Assembly: GCA_945643635.1 (NCBI GenBank)
Contig: CALZFC010000286.1
Span: forward strand, 123,501-187,500
DNA from: Allodiplogaster sudhausi
Taxonomy: Eukaryota; Nematoda; Chromadorea; Rhabditida; Diplogasteridae
DNA: 64,000 nt
Direction of reading: 5' to 3'
A program made the translations under genes and the position numbers. The number at the start of each line of letters is the position of its first letter. The first letter of the stretch is position 1. Positions 1 to 11,136 of the stretch are shown one piece after another. The notes under the pieces were generated by a model, which was not told where the DNA came from, did not search any database, and saw only the letters and a list, made by a program, of their open reading frames with translations.

Positions 1-352
1 CTAAAACACATTTTGGGCCCGAAGGGCCGGCCGGCCCAAAACATTTGGGCCAGCGTGAATCTCTGTTACGGAGTAATTTCTTAGTTAAAGAGGAACGAAA
101 ATGGAAAGGGAAGACCACGGCACCTCACTGTTATATGCATGCGTATATGTATGTAGTTCTATGACCGCTCTCTTGGATTACGTACAAATCTTTTAAATCT
201 AAGAAATTCAAATCGTAGTTGTGTCTTTGGATCCTTGGCTATTAATTGAGAAAAAAAGGAGTGTGGAAGTGGCATACTAACAAAAGTTAATCTTTAGACA
301 AACGAGATAAAAATTAGAAACGGGAAAAAATGCCGAAGCCTGCACACCATAT
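1..352. other. Left-edge flank, no gene seen
   Basis: I see no coding exon here. The first 40 bases hold a GC-rich near-palindrome (TTTTGGGCC ... GGCCCAAAA). Bases about 140-300 resemble 9500-9650 (the 'tatgaccgctc..ggattacg' and 'tctttggatccttgg' words recur). This flank is therefore probably an old copy of the spacer between the duplicated TSP1-like genes, into which the element at 362-3525 inserted. Confidence 0.5.
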
Positions 353-361
353 GTATGTACA

Positions 362-1125
362 GGCGCTAGGTCGTATGAGAACCGCCGGATGAGAACACCC
401 CGGATGAGAACTTTGGCCGGTCGGATAAGAACCGACCGAGATGAGAACCAAGCAGATGAGAACCAAGTAGATGAGAACCAAGCAGATGAGAACCGACCGT
501 GATAAAAATTCGCCCTGATCAGATAATCTGTCCCTGATGAGAACCTAGCGGAAAAAGTCATTTCTAGGTTCTACCCGTATGAGAACCTAGCGGGAAAAGT
601 CATTTCAAGGTTCGACCCGGATGAGAACCTAGCGGGAAAAGTCATTTCTAGGTTCTACCCGGATGAGAACCAAGCAGGAAAAGTCATTTCTAGGTTCGAG
701 CCGGATGAGAACCTAGCGGGAAAAGTCATTTCTAGGTTCTACCCGGATGAGAACCTAGCGGGAAAAGTCATTTCTAGGTTCTACCCGGGTGAGAACCTGG
801 CGAAAAATGTCATTTTTAGGTTCGAGCCGCATGAGAACCAAGCGGGAAAAGTCATTTCTAGGTTCTACCCGGATGAGAACCAAGCGGGAAAAGTCATTTC
901 AAGGTTCGACCCGGATGAGAACCAAGCGGGAAAAGTCATTTCTAGGTTCTACCCGGATGACAACCTTGCGTGAAAAGTCATTTCTAGGTTCTACACGGAT
1001 GAGAACCTAGCGGGAAAAGTCATTTCAAGGTTCGACCCGGATGAGAACCAAGCGGGAAAGTCATTTCTAGGTTCTACCCGGATGAGAACCTAGCGGAAAA
1101 AGTCATTTCTGGTTTCGTTCCTGAC
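362..1125 (+). repeat. Left arm of MULE: 42-bp tandem subrepeats
   Basis: A terminal module of about 175 bp is followed by roughly 14 units of 42 bp. The unit begins GATGAGAACCTAGCGGGAAA and continues with AGTCATTTCTAGGTTCTACC plus CG. Each unit contains a small internal inverted repeat (AACCTAG ... CTAGGTT). Main variation is TCTAGGTTCTA versus TCAAGGTTCGA. Confidence 0.9.
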
Positions 1126-1356
1126 CGTGCGTGAGTATTGTTTTATATCTTTCACAAGAATTAGCATAATGTTTTTCAAAAGAATTAGCATAATTTATGC
1201 TACAAAATAAAGACAAAAAGACAACTCTTTAATATGTTTTGAATGAGACTCCAGCATTATTATGTTATTTGCACAGATCAGGTGTCGACCAGCTCTGCGC
1301 ATTTGAAAATAAATGAACGCATTGGCTTCTTCGTTTCGTTCATTACCTTTGTTAAG

Positions 1357-2495
1357 ATGCCTCGCGGAAAACCAGCTGATGTTTATTAGAAAGACGGCAA
1401 TCTTTACAACAAAAAGAAGACTCTGGCTGATGGTTCGCAGTTGCTTCACTGCTTGAAGAGGAAGGCGGGCTGCGGAGCTACAGCTTACCTTCGACCATCG
1501 AAGCAGATTTCTGTGCATGGAAACCATTCTCATCTTCCAGATGAACACACTGCAGAGGTTTCTCTTATGCTATTTCTTTTATTTACTTCCGTTTAATTGA
1601 TTGTTTTGAATTAGTCTTTAAATAAATGCAAATCATTTGCTTTATAAGGCAGCAGTTGCTCGGCGTGAGCTGGCGCGCATGGCTCAAACAACACTGTTGA
1701 AACCCCGTGAAGCAATCGTCCTGTCAAAGGCTGGCCTTACTGCGGAGGCACTTGAAGTGATAGGTAAGGAGCGTTACAGATAATACTTTTATACATATTT
1801 TGTTGTGATATGATTCACATTCTGATGGGGAAAAAATTCTGCAAAAGTCTTTCCCGTTTTCATTCAGACTATTAGCTGCACATGACTGTGATAATTGCCA
1901 TTGAAGGAACTGATGAGGCGTTGCGTAAGTGCTATAAAAGAGCCAGACCGTGCGACCAAGACGAATTGCTGGCCGATACTTCTCCATTTTCTTTCTTTGG
2001 GAAATTCGCGCGCACATTTGGTCAGTTTCATCCTTTGTTTTACTTTCTTTATAGTATTTGTCTTTGCTCGCTTTTATTTTAGTGCTCGACTTCTAAAAAA
2101 AATGATTGGCTCATTTTGTCGTTAGTTGGAAACCCTTTGTGGTTTAGGAGGTGAAAGAATGCTTCTTCATGACTCTGGGCCATCAGATGCGAAGCGATTT
2201 GTAGTATTCGCATCTGATCACCACTTGCGAATGCTCTCTAATTCAAACGAAGTAAGCTTATTTTTCTTTTCTGAAACCATTTTTCTTCGTTTACACCCTT
2301 GTTAACAAAATCTTTAAAAAATACAGTTATATTCGTTACGTGCTCATAATTAAATGATTATGCCATCCTCAGATATCCATCGATGCAACATTCGAGGCTG
2401 CTCCTGAGGGATTCGATCTCGTATGGACAATTCACTGCCGAGTAAAAAACTATCATTCTATTGACAGATATATTTTTGCTTTTTTTATAAGTTAA
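1357..2495 (+). pseudogene. FLYWCH-MULE transposase N-terminal fragment
   Basis: Inferred exons are 1357-1557, 1649-1763, about 1878-2020, 2148-2251 and 2373-2495. The first encodes a FLYWCH-type zinc finger (NLYNKKK, then C-x6-C and an HSH pair). The fourth and fifth encode the start of the MULE DDE core (FVVFASDHHLRMLSNSN, then SIDATFEAAPEGFDLVWTIH), with the first catalytic Asp in SIDATF. The Phe-Gly junction 2020/2148 is in phase; the 1763 to exon 3 junction is not. There is an in-frame TAG at 1387-1389, just before the finger. The reading frame ends in the right arm, so the other two catalytic acidic residues are absent. Known of the family: animal MULEs commonly carry an N-terminal FLYWCH DNA-binding finger. 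This copy cannot encode a working transposase. Confidence 0.75.
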
Positions 2496-2502
2496 CAATT
2501 TT

Positions 2503-3525
2503 TTTCTCATCCGGGTCGAACCTTGAAATGACTTTTCCCGCTAGGTTCTCATCCGGCTTGAACCTAGAAATTACTTTTCCCGCTAGGTTCTCATCCGGGT
2601 AGAACCTAGAAATGACTTTTCCCGCTAGGTTCTCATCCGGGTAGAACCTAGAAATGACTTTTCCCGCTAGGTTCTCATCCGGGTCGAACCTTGAAATGAC
2701 TTTTCCCGCTAGGTTCTCCTCCGGGTAGAAGCTAGAAATGACTTTTCCCGCTAGGTTCTCATCCGGGTAGAACCTAGAAATGACTTTTCCCGCTAGGTTC
2801 TGATCCGGGTAGAACCTAGAAATGACTTTTCCCGCTAGGTTCTCATCCGGGTCGAACCTTGAAATGACTTTTCCCGCTAGGTTCTCCTCCGGGTAGAACC
2901 TAGAAATGACTTTTCGCGCTAGGTTCGTCTCCGGGTAGAAGCTAGAAATGACTTTTCCCGCTAGGTTCTCATCCGGGTAGAACCTAGAAATGACTTTTCC
3001 CGCTTGGTTCTCATCCGGGTCGAACCTTGAAATGACTTTTCCCGCTAAGTTCTCATCCGGCTCGAACCTAGAAATGACATTTTTCGCCAGGTTCTCATCC
3101 GGGTAGAACCTAGAAATGACTTTTCAAGCTAGGTTCTCATCCGGGTAGAACCTAGAAATGACTTTTCCCGCTAGGTTCTCATCCGGCTCGAACCTAGAAA
3201 TGACTTTTCCCGCTTGGTTCTCATCCGGGTAGAACCTAGAAATGACTTTTCCCGCTAGGTTCTCATCCGGGTCGAACCTTGAAATGACTTTTCCCGCTAG
3301 GTTCTCATACGGGTAGAACCTAGAAATGACTTTTTCCGCTAGGTTTTCATCAGGGACAGATCCTCTGATCAGAGCTAATTTTTATCACGGTCGGTTCTCA
3401 TCTGCTTGGTTCTCATCTGCTTGGTTCTCATCTGCTTGGTTCTCATCTCGGTCGGTTCTTATCCGACCGGCCAAAGTTCTCATCCGCGGTGTTCTCATCC
3501 GGCGGTTCTCATACGACCTAGCTCC
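2503..3525 (-). repeat. Right arm of MULE: 42-bp tandem subrepeats
   Basis: Inverted counterpart of 362-1125 with about 20 units, so it is longer than the left arm by about six units. The outer terminal module (3340-3525) mirrors 362-540 closely. Confidence 0.9.
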
Positions 3526-3620
3526 GTATGTACATATGTATGTACCTATGTAGTTCCCTAACCGTTGTCTTCAAATCATTCAACTCCAGAACGTTTTGGA
3601 TCCTTGAAAAGTACTGTCAG

Positions 3621-6414
3621 CCCTTTTTTGAATTGCTGTCCTGACGGTGGTATCTGGTCGGAATGGACATCTCCGTCGTGCACCGCCCACTGCGGCCTCT
3701 GCGGAGCGTCCACGACGCTGACCAGGAAGTGCTGGTCCGAGCCAGATGGCTGCCCTTGCGTGTTAGCCTTCTCGACTTTTTACCATTTTAGTGTCTTCGA
3801 TTAATCATCATTTCTAGCTAGTGGTGGGAAATGTAAAAATCTGAATTGGAACACAGTGGTCCCAAAACGAAGCACTGTAAGCGGTACCAGGAGAAGACCG
3901 CGTGCTGCGTCGGAAACTCGACCCGGGACTCAAACTCGGGTGCGACCGTCTGCAGCGACACGGCCTTCCCGATGCGCACGAAGTCGTCGTGCTGTCTGCC
4001 CGGTTAGTGCAAGTTGTGCAAAAATGACTCCCTTCCTAATGTAGTGCGATACAACAAGCCTTCCAGAAGCACATGAATGTCTAGTTGAAGTAAATTTTCA
4101 TTCATAATCCACGTGGAATTCGATATTCTCCACACATTGATGTGACAAATATGGATTGTCAAAAACCAGTGATAAGATATGATCTCATAAACCAGGATCC
4201 GTCAACTACTGGAACGAATGGACGCCGTGGACTCCGTGTGTCTTCAATTTCGGTAAACTGCAAGAGCAGCGGACGCGCTCATGCGCCTCCCAGGGACTTG
4301 GCTGCTACTGCACGTTCGTACTTTGCGATAAATTCAAAATTTAAAATATTATTTGATGTGAACTTGTAAAATGGTTCTTAATTTTTCGAAAACATTAGTA
4401 TTGCTTCCAATATAAACTGCGGCGTTCAGGAGAGCAGTGACGTACGCTTTTCGACAGTGCGGTACAACGACATCGGTTTGACATAGTTTTTTCTTCTTCC
4501 TTCCCTTGCAGGCGGAAGACTTTGATTTTATTTCAAGGAAATAGTAGGGACGATATATTCTGCAGTTTCCTTGCTAATTCAGAGCATAGCACAAGCTCGT
4601 CTTCCTCCGGTACGACTACAACCACCCCATCTACAAGCACCACTACGACGCCTTCAACCACCACCCCATCTACAAGCACCACTAGGACCTCCATCACTAG
4701 GACCTCTTCAACCACCCCTTCTGCAACTAAGACTACGACCCCTTCAACCACACCATCTACAAGCACCCCCACGACCCCTTCAACCACCACTCCATCTGCA
4801 AGCACCACTTCGTCCCCTTCAACCGCCCCATCTGCATGCACCACAAAGTCCCCTTCAACTACCCCACCATCTGCAAGCACCACTTCGTCCCCTTCAACCA
4901 CCCCATCTGCCAGCACCACAACGTGCCCTTCAACCACCACTCCATCTGCAAGCGCCACTTCGTCCCCTTCAACCACCACTCTATCTGCAAGCACCACTTC
5001 GTCCCCTTCAACCGCCCCATCTGCCAGCACCACAACGTCCCCTTCAACCACCCCACCATCTACAAGCACCACTTCGTCCCCTTCAACCACCCCATCTGCA
5101 AGCACCACTTCGTCCCCTTTAACCACCACTTCATCTGCAAGCACCACTTCGTCCCCTTCAACCACCACTCTATCTGCAAGCACCACTTCGTCCCCTTCAA
5201 CCGCCCCATCTGCCAGCACCACAACGTGCCCTTCAACCACCACTCCATCTGCAGGCGCCACTTCGTCCCCTTCAACCACCCCATCTGCAAGCACCACTTC
5301 GTCCCCTTTAACCACCACTTCATCTGCAAGCACCACTTCGTCCCCTTCAACCACCACTCCATCTGCAAGCACCACTTCGTCCCCTTCAACCGCCCCATCT
5401 GCAAGCACCACAACGTCCCCTTCAATCACCACTCCATCTGCAAGCACCACTTCGTCCCCTTCAACCACTCCATCTGCAAGCAGGCTGAAGACTTTGATTT
5501 GATTTCAAGGAAATAGTAGGGACGATATATTCTGCAGTTTCCTTGCTAATTCAGAGAATAGCACAAGCTCGCCTTCCTCCGGTACGACTACAACCACCCC
5601 ATCTACAAGCACCACTACGACCCCTTCAACCACCACCCCATCTACAAGCACCACTAGGACCTCCATCACTAGGACCTCTTCAACCACCCCTTCTGCAACT
5701 ACCACTACGACCCCTTCAACCACACCATCTATAAGCACCACTACGACCCCTTCAACCACCACTCCATCTGCAAGCACCACTTCGTCCCCTTCAACCGCCC
5801 CATCTGCAAGCACCACAACGTCCCCTTCAACCACCCCACCATCTGCAAGCACCACTTCGTCCCCTTCAACCACCCCATCTGCCAGCACCACAACGTCCCC
5901 TTCAACCACCACTCCATCTGCAAGCACCACTTGGTCCCCTTCAACCGCCCCATCTGCAATCACCACAACGTCCCCTTCAACAACCCCACCATCTGCAAGC
6001 ACCACTTCGTCCCCTTCAACCACCCCATCTGCAAGCACCACTTCGTCCCCTTCAACCACTCCATCTGCAAGCACCACAACGTCCCCTTCAACCGCCCCAT
6101 CTGCAAGCACCACAACGTCCCCTTCAACCACCCCATCTGCCAGCACCACAACGTCCCCTTCAACAACCACTCCATCTGCAAGCACCACTTGGTCCCCTTC
6201 AACCACTCCATCTGCAAGCACCACAACGTCCGCTTCAACCGCCCCATCTGCAAGCACCACAACGTCCCCTTCAACCACCACTCCATCTGCAAGCACCACT
6301 TGGTCCCCTTCAACCGCCCCATCTGCCAGCACCACAACGTCCCCTTCAACCACCCCACCATCTGCAAGCACCACCAAGACATCTTCAACCGCGACGACAG
6401 CTGTAAGCATTTAG
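3621..6414 (+). CDS. TSP1-like Cys-rich, mucin-tailed secreted/surface protein
   Basis: Inferred exons are 3621-3761, 3857-4002, 4196-4313, then a mucin exon at 4566-5502 or its duplicate at 5538-6402/6414. All junction phases agree (2, 1, 2). Exon 1 has the WSEW ... CTAHCGLCG ... RKCW ... GCPC pattern. Exon 2 has paired cysteines (ACC, SCC). Exon 3 is a second TSP1-like half (YWNEWTPWTPC ... RTRSC ... GCYC). The last exon encodes a Thr/Ser/Pro tract of about 300 residues in 13-14-residue repeats (STTTPSASTTSSP), typical of O-glycosylated mucin stalks. I did not find the first, signal-peptide exon; it may lie left of the transposon. The MULE at 362-3525 ends only about 90 bp upstream, which may have separated the promoter from the gene. 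Function unknown; an extracellular or cuticle role is inferred from composition. Confidence 0.6.
4566..5502 (+). repeat. Mucin exon copy 1 (39/42-bp coding minisatellite)
   Basis: About 20 repeats of CCTTCAACCACC(ACT)CCATCTGCAAGCACCACTTCGTC. The sense frame ends at TGA 5500-5502, and I see no good splice donor at its end. The long antisense and alternate-frame ORFs through it are by-products of the repeat. Confidence 0.8.
5538..6414 (+). repeat. Mucin exon copy 2 (tandem duplicate with its acceptor)
   Basis: The unit starting near 4511 (GCGGAAGACTTTGATTTTA...) recurs near 5484, including the branch/acceptor region and the same TTCTGCAG acceptor. Unlike copy 1, it ends in a good donor-like ACAGCT/GTAAGC (6402/6403); without splicing, the frame stops at TAG 6412-6414. 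Confidence 0.75.
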
Positions 6415-6559
6415 ACTTAAAGAATTACAAGAAATACATACATGAATTTAAATGTTAAAATTTTTGTACACATTTTACTTACATTCTTAAAATCCATCAA
6501 TTCCAATAAATTCAAACCGTTTTTGAGAGATTGGATTTTTGTTAGGCGTTAAATATTAA

Positions 6560-6730
6560 AAAAGAGTGAGTTGTGGAACTGCCCCACGTCTTCAAGTACA
6601 TGCCTCCCTTTTTGAATTGCTGCACTGTCAGCAACATCTGATCTAACAATAAGTGGTATGCACACTACTCAATGCGGTCTTTGCGGCGCGTCTACGAACC
6701 TGATCAGGAAGTGCTGGTAATTGCTTGCCC
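6560..6730 (+). pseudogene. Decayed TSP1-like exon
   Basis: Resembles 3621-3761 (cctccctttttgaattgctg..., tgcggtctttgcggcgcgtctacg, aggaagtgctgg), but has stop codons and has lost the WSEW codons. Confidence 0.6.
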
Positions 6731-7249
6731 TGCCCGGTGTACAAAACGCGAGCATGGCAAGCGATTAAATATTCTCCCCAAGTCTATTTGTGAAAGAAAT
6801 TTCGAGCAAAATTGCATTTAAATAAGATCCGGCATTTAGCATTGCTCGACTGATGATTTATTGCTAATGTAAACTCATCAATTTGAGCATAAAGGGCAAA
6901 AAAAACAACACGAAACTAAATGTAAAGGAGTAAACCGAAAGCAATGCGAATCGTCACTGAAGTTGATTCAGGTCCGGAGCTGTCGCGCGATGAAGACTCA
7001 ACGCCGCTGCAGGAAGCGTGAGAATGGCAATACAATAAACTTTGCTTACTCGATGAATCAAGCATGGTTGTCGTAAATCGATTTTATTTTATATGATAAA
7101 GTTGTAACTTACATTTTAAAACATTGTATGCACTGAAGCTGAGCCTATGCGTTTCAGGCGATACTAGCTGCTATATCACAGAATCATCCTAACAATTCAG
7201 AAGAAACCACAAAAACATCAATAGAAATAGCAAAAAAACACAAAGAACA

Positions 7250-7700
7250 CTCTTCCAAAATGATGCTTGGTCTATGATTCTGAAGCGTCGTTAGGACGGT
7301 GTATTTCGATGTAAAGTAGGGAGTAGTGTCCTGAGGGTGGCATCTGGTTGGAGTGGCATTCACCATCGTGCACTTCTCAATCATTATGGCTGGTGGACGA
7401 CTCCGACAAGAAAGTGCTGGTTCGAAGCAGATGGCAGCGATTGCGTGTTAGCTTCTTCCTTGATAATAATCTATGAATAACAGCTCATACTGTTGAATTG
7501 GCATTAAATTTAAATGTTCATAGCGCTCCCATAACAATGGATGAGCCGTGCCCAGCAGTCGGCTGCGGTGTGTACAGGGAGGTCCCAGAGTGATATGCCG
7601 GCAACCCGCTCGTGGACCCGAACGCGGGAGCGGGCTTCTGCAGTGAAGCTGCTTTACCGACACACACGATGCCACCGTCTTGTCTGCAAGGTAGCTGTGT
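7250..7700 (+). pseudogene. Decayed TSP1-like exon pair
   Basis: 7320-7460 matches exon 1 of the family (ctgagggtggcatctggttgg..., acaagaaagtgctggttcg) and 7530-7690 matches exon 2 (gatgagccgtgcccagc..., gtcttgtctgcaag). Frameshifts and stops interrupt both. The upstream spacer 6880-7190 is paralogous to 9905-10190. Confidence 0.6.
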
Positions 7701-8093
7701 TTATTCACAGTTCTTACTGCATAAGAATATGTTTGATAATCAATAAATTTATCATGTCAGGCATTAAATGTTTCAGTGTGCGAATTTACTGTTTGCTAGA
7801 CAAGGAGGCCAAACATTTATTATGCCATTTAAGAATGAAAATGCCGAACGATCCAGACAAATGAAAACGGGGCGCAATCGGAGGGCAAACACATGCCATC
7901 GATAAAATTCCGATGAAAGTTACGAAATACATATGTATGTACTATATTAAATGCATTCGCTCATATTGGTTGAATTGTATTCAAATACTGCATGGTTGCA
8001 GAGGTAAGCCATTAAATTTTTCAACTCCAGGATCCTTGAAATGCTGCAAAAGAGGCATGGGGTAGTGGCAAGAGTTTTCAACTATTCCCACTG

Positions 8094-8754
8094 CTTTTTC
8101 GAACTTCTGCCCTGTCGGCGGTGTCTGGTCGGAGTGGTATTCACCGACGTGCACTGCTCCCTGCGGTCTGTGTGGCAACTCGACGACTCTCACCAGGAAG
8201 TGCTTTTCTGCAGCAGATGGCTGCCCATGCGAGTTAGCTTCTATCTTTGATTGAAAGTAATCTATTTCTGGTCATACGATAACAAAGAGCGCGTTGATTT
8301 TGCTGGAAATTTAAATTTTAATTATCACAGCGGTAACACAACGATGGTTGGCCCGTGCGCAGCGCTCAGCTGCGACTATTTCGTACAGAAGCCAAGGTGC
8401 TGCGCCGGCAATGAGATTTGGGACCCGACTTCAGGTGTTCCCGTCTGCACTATCACACCTTTCCCAACACGCGCGAAGCCGACGTGCTGTCTGCCAAGTT
8501 AGCTACATAGGTTTATTCACAGGTTTAGTGGCAACCATCTATGGCTAATTGATTATTAGTTCCTTTGCACATAAAATAAATCATAATGAAATCATTAAAT
8601 TTTTATAAACTAAATAAATAAACACAGGCTCCGGGACTTATTGGAACGAATGGACGCAGTATACGCCATGCATAGACTTCGGCCAGGGTCCGCGGCGGTA
8701 CCGTATGCGCTCGTGCGCCGTCGAGCGATTTGGCTGTAATTGCAACGGACAGAG
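8094..8754 (+). CDS. TSP1-like Cys-rich secreted protein, second copy
   Basis: Inferred exons are about 8094-8232, 8331-8497 and 8628-8754, with the same phases (2, 1, 2) as the copy at 3621. Exon 1 carries VWSEWYSPTC, CGLCGNSTTLTRKC and GCPC. Exon 2 carries VGPCAALSC, PRCCAG and PTCCLPS. Exon 3 carries YWNEWTQYTPC, RYRMRSC and FGCNCNG. All key Trp and Cys are kept, so this copy is under better constraint than its neighbours. The acceptor of exon 1 is not obvious: where the first copy has GTCAG, this one has CACTG. I found neither a signal-peptide exon nor a mucin exon. The 3' flank near 9240 matches the sequence after the mucin exon at 6418. Confidence 0.55.
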
Positions 8755-10280
8755 GTTTTTTTCTTTTTCGTTGAACTTTTAGCTAATTATTTTCAGTAAT
8801 CTGAATTGTGCATGCACATGCTTTTTTTACTGCACACGAGAAGTTGGAAGCATAGGAGAGCCATACTAGCCTTGTTCTTCCTGTAACCCTAGTCCTTGGT
8901 GAGAAAATCTCTCGGATACTCATTCCATGGCATAAGAACCATCGCAGTGTACCTTTCCAATTCTCGTGTCAACCACGTCACTGTAAGTGCAGCAAAAGTG
9001 AACATGCTTTAAGCCGCACGAATTGTTTATGTATTTTAAAAGTCACTTAAATTAGTATTTTAAAAGGCTGTCAGCTGACTTAGTTTCATTCGAAAGTAAA
9101 GAAGACATTCAGGGGGACGGAGATTGAGGACAAGCCATGTGAGACAACACCAGCGGTTCGAAACGATTTCTATTTATTAAACTCTTTTTATTTCAAAAGA
9201 AGATCCTAATTGGTTGTTTAATTCATTTTAGAGTTCAACGACGATAAAAGAATTACAAGAAATCCATTAATTTAAATGTTAAAAATTATTTGCAAATTTT
9301 TCTTAAATTCTTCAATTCCTTCAACTCCAATGATTCAAATCGTTGTTGAGAGCTTGGATTCTTGAAAGGCGTTAAAGGAGATCACAAGGGAAATACTCCT
9401 TCCATGAAGTCCCTGACGAGTAGAAAAGAAAAGTAAGGTATAAACAATAAATCTCCCTCCGCAGAAATTTGTTTAAAAACACCACTCTGTAACATGTACT
9501 TAGGTAGTCCTATGACCACTTGGATTACGCAGAACTGTTTCAAATCCTGGAAATTGGAAGCGTAATTGAGTCTTTAGATCCATGGAAGGCTGTTAGTTAG
9601 TAAAAAAAAGAGCAAGGTAGTGGATGGACACATACCACGTTAAAGGATCACTCCCGCGAATGTTTTCACACCCGTTGAAAAACTAGCAACCTTCTAAAAT
9701 TCTTACAGTATTCGGGAGGGTGAAATTTTTCGGAACGCTGTGATTGTGTTGCATGTGCTCGAAATGGTGGCAAGTGCTTCCATTCGTTTTTATGTCTGTC
9801 TCTCTTCCCCTCTCATCTCCACTTCCTCTCTCAACGGTTCCGAATCCGTTCATTCTAATAAACTCTTCATGTCATTTTTTTTCTTTCAAAAGAAAATTCT
9901 AATCAGTTTGAGCGTAAAAAGCATAACATAATAACACAATATTAAATGAAAAAGAGTTAACCGAGAGCAATGCGAATCGTCATTGATGTTGATTCAGGTT
10001 CAGAAATGCCACGCGAATAAGATTCAAAGCTGCTGCACGAAGCGTACATAGAATGGCAATAAAATGTGCTCTGTGTACTCGATGAATCAAGTTTTGTTGT
10101 ACCAACTCGATTTTATTTTACGCGATAAAGTTGTAATTTGCATTTTAAAACATTGTTTGCCCCGAAGTTGAGTATAAACATGTCAGGCGATATTAGCAGA
10201 TACATATATCAGAGAATCGTCCAAACAAGTCACTCGAAGCACCAAAAAACAACAACAGAACTAGCAAAAAAAACCAAAGC
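8755..10280. other. Spacer of the TSP1-like array
   Basis: No convincing exon. It contains old duplicated spacer: 9235-9380 resembles 6418-6560, 9500-9650 resembles 140-300, and 9905-10190 resembles 6880-7190. Confidence 0.5.
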
Positions 10281-10289
10281 AAACTTTTC

Positions 10290-10700
10290 GAAAATAATGT
10301 ATGATTCTGAAGCGTCATTAATTTGGTGTATGTCGATGAAAAGTAGATAGTGCCCTGATGGTGGTATTTGGGTTGAGTGGTATTCATTCACAATCGTGCT
10401 CTGCTTGTAGACGACTCTGACCAGGAAGTGCTGTTCCGAAGAAGATAGAACACGAAGCGCTTACGTGTTAGCTTCTGTATTTGATTGATTATAGGTTGAT
10501 TTGGCGGTAAATTTAAATTTTAATGTTCACAGCGGTCCCTCAACAATGGATGGCCCGTGCCCAGCGATCTGCTGCTGTGTGTATATTGAGGTGGAAGAGT
10601 GCTGTATGGCAATAAGCTCGTGGACCGGAACATGGCTGCGGACGTCTGCAGGGTAACGTCCTTATCGACAACCACAAAGCCACTGTACTGCCTGCAAGGC
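10290..10700 (+). pseudogene. Decayed TSP1-like exon pair
   Basis: 10340-10470 is a remnant of exon 1 (ccctgatggtggtatttgggttgagtgg, gaccaggaagtgctg) and 10530-10700 of exon 2 (aacaatggatggcccgtgcccagc, ccactgtactgcctgcaagg), with frame damage. Confidence 0.55.
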
Positions 10701-11136
10701 GCTTAATTCAAATGTCTTATTGCATTACTTCTGTGTTTGATATACATATTATTAGTTCCTTTCAACTTAAAATTGATCCAATAAGGAATCAAAATAAAAC
10801 GGGGATAATAAGATTTTCTTGAAGTTTATTAGGTCATGATTTCAAGAGATAATCATGAATTTAATATTCTGTTTGTCGGGCATTCAAATAGGAAACTTGA
10901 AGCAAAAGGGCAAAAATTAACGAGAATACAGCAAATATCCACATTTCTTCACTCTCCACTGTGGTTTCTTTCGCGAACGGTCGTTTCTACCTCACGGGCG
11001 CACAAACACGTCTTTTATTCTTCGAGCAAACATAGCTAATATCTATATTTTAGACCAGCAAAAAATATTTTAAATAAATATTATGAATGCAAGCCGAATG
11101 CTAGAATGGTATGTTATTTAAAAAAAACACGCATGT
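10701..11136. other. Unassigned spacer
   Basis: AT-rich, with no exon or repeat that I recognise. Confidence 0.4.

Larger units (their letters stand above)
362..3525. mobile_element. Foldback-type Mutator-like element (MULE)
   Basis: The termini are GGCGCTAGGTCGTATGAGAA on the left and its inverse with one mismatch on the right (GGAGCTAGG...). The 9-mer GTATGTACA directly flanks both ends (353-361 and 3526-3534), the target-duplication length expected of Mutator-like elements. The arms are very long (764 and 1023 bp) and consist mostly of 42-bp tandem units. The 1.38-kb centre encodes the N-terminal part of a FLYWCH-MULE transposase. The rest of the transposase is missing, so this copy is non-autonomous. 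Caution: the words ATGTATGTAC are common in this window, so the duplication is less surprising than a random 9-mer would be. Confidence 0.8.

Noticed and set aside
540..1110. CRISPR-like regular repeat array
   Set aside because: Units are contiguous 42-bp tandem repeats with no unique spacers, in a eukaryotic genome, and mirrored at 2503-3340 as transposon arms.
1195..1548. 117-residue minus-strand frame
   Set aside because: It is the antisense shadow of the FLYWCH exon, whose sense frame has the finger residues.
4533..6410. Long Val/Asp/Glu-rich antisense frames and Pro/His-rich alternate frames over the mucin repeats
   Set aside because: Repeat units of 39/42 bp keep every frame open. The Thr/Ser/Pro frame is supported by matching splice phase and by the TSP1-like exons upstream.
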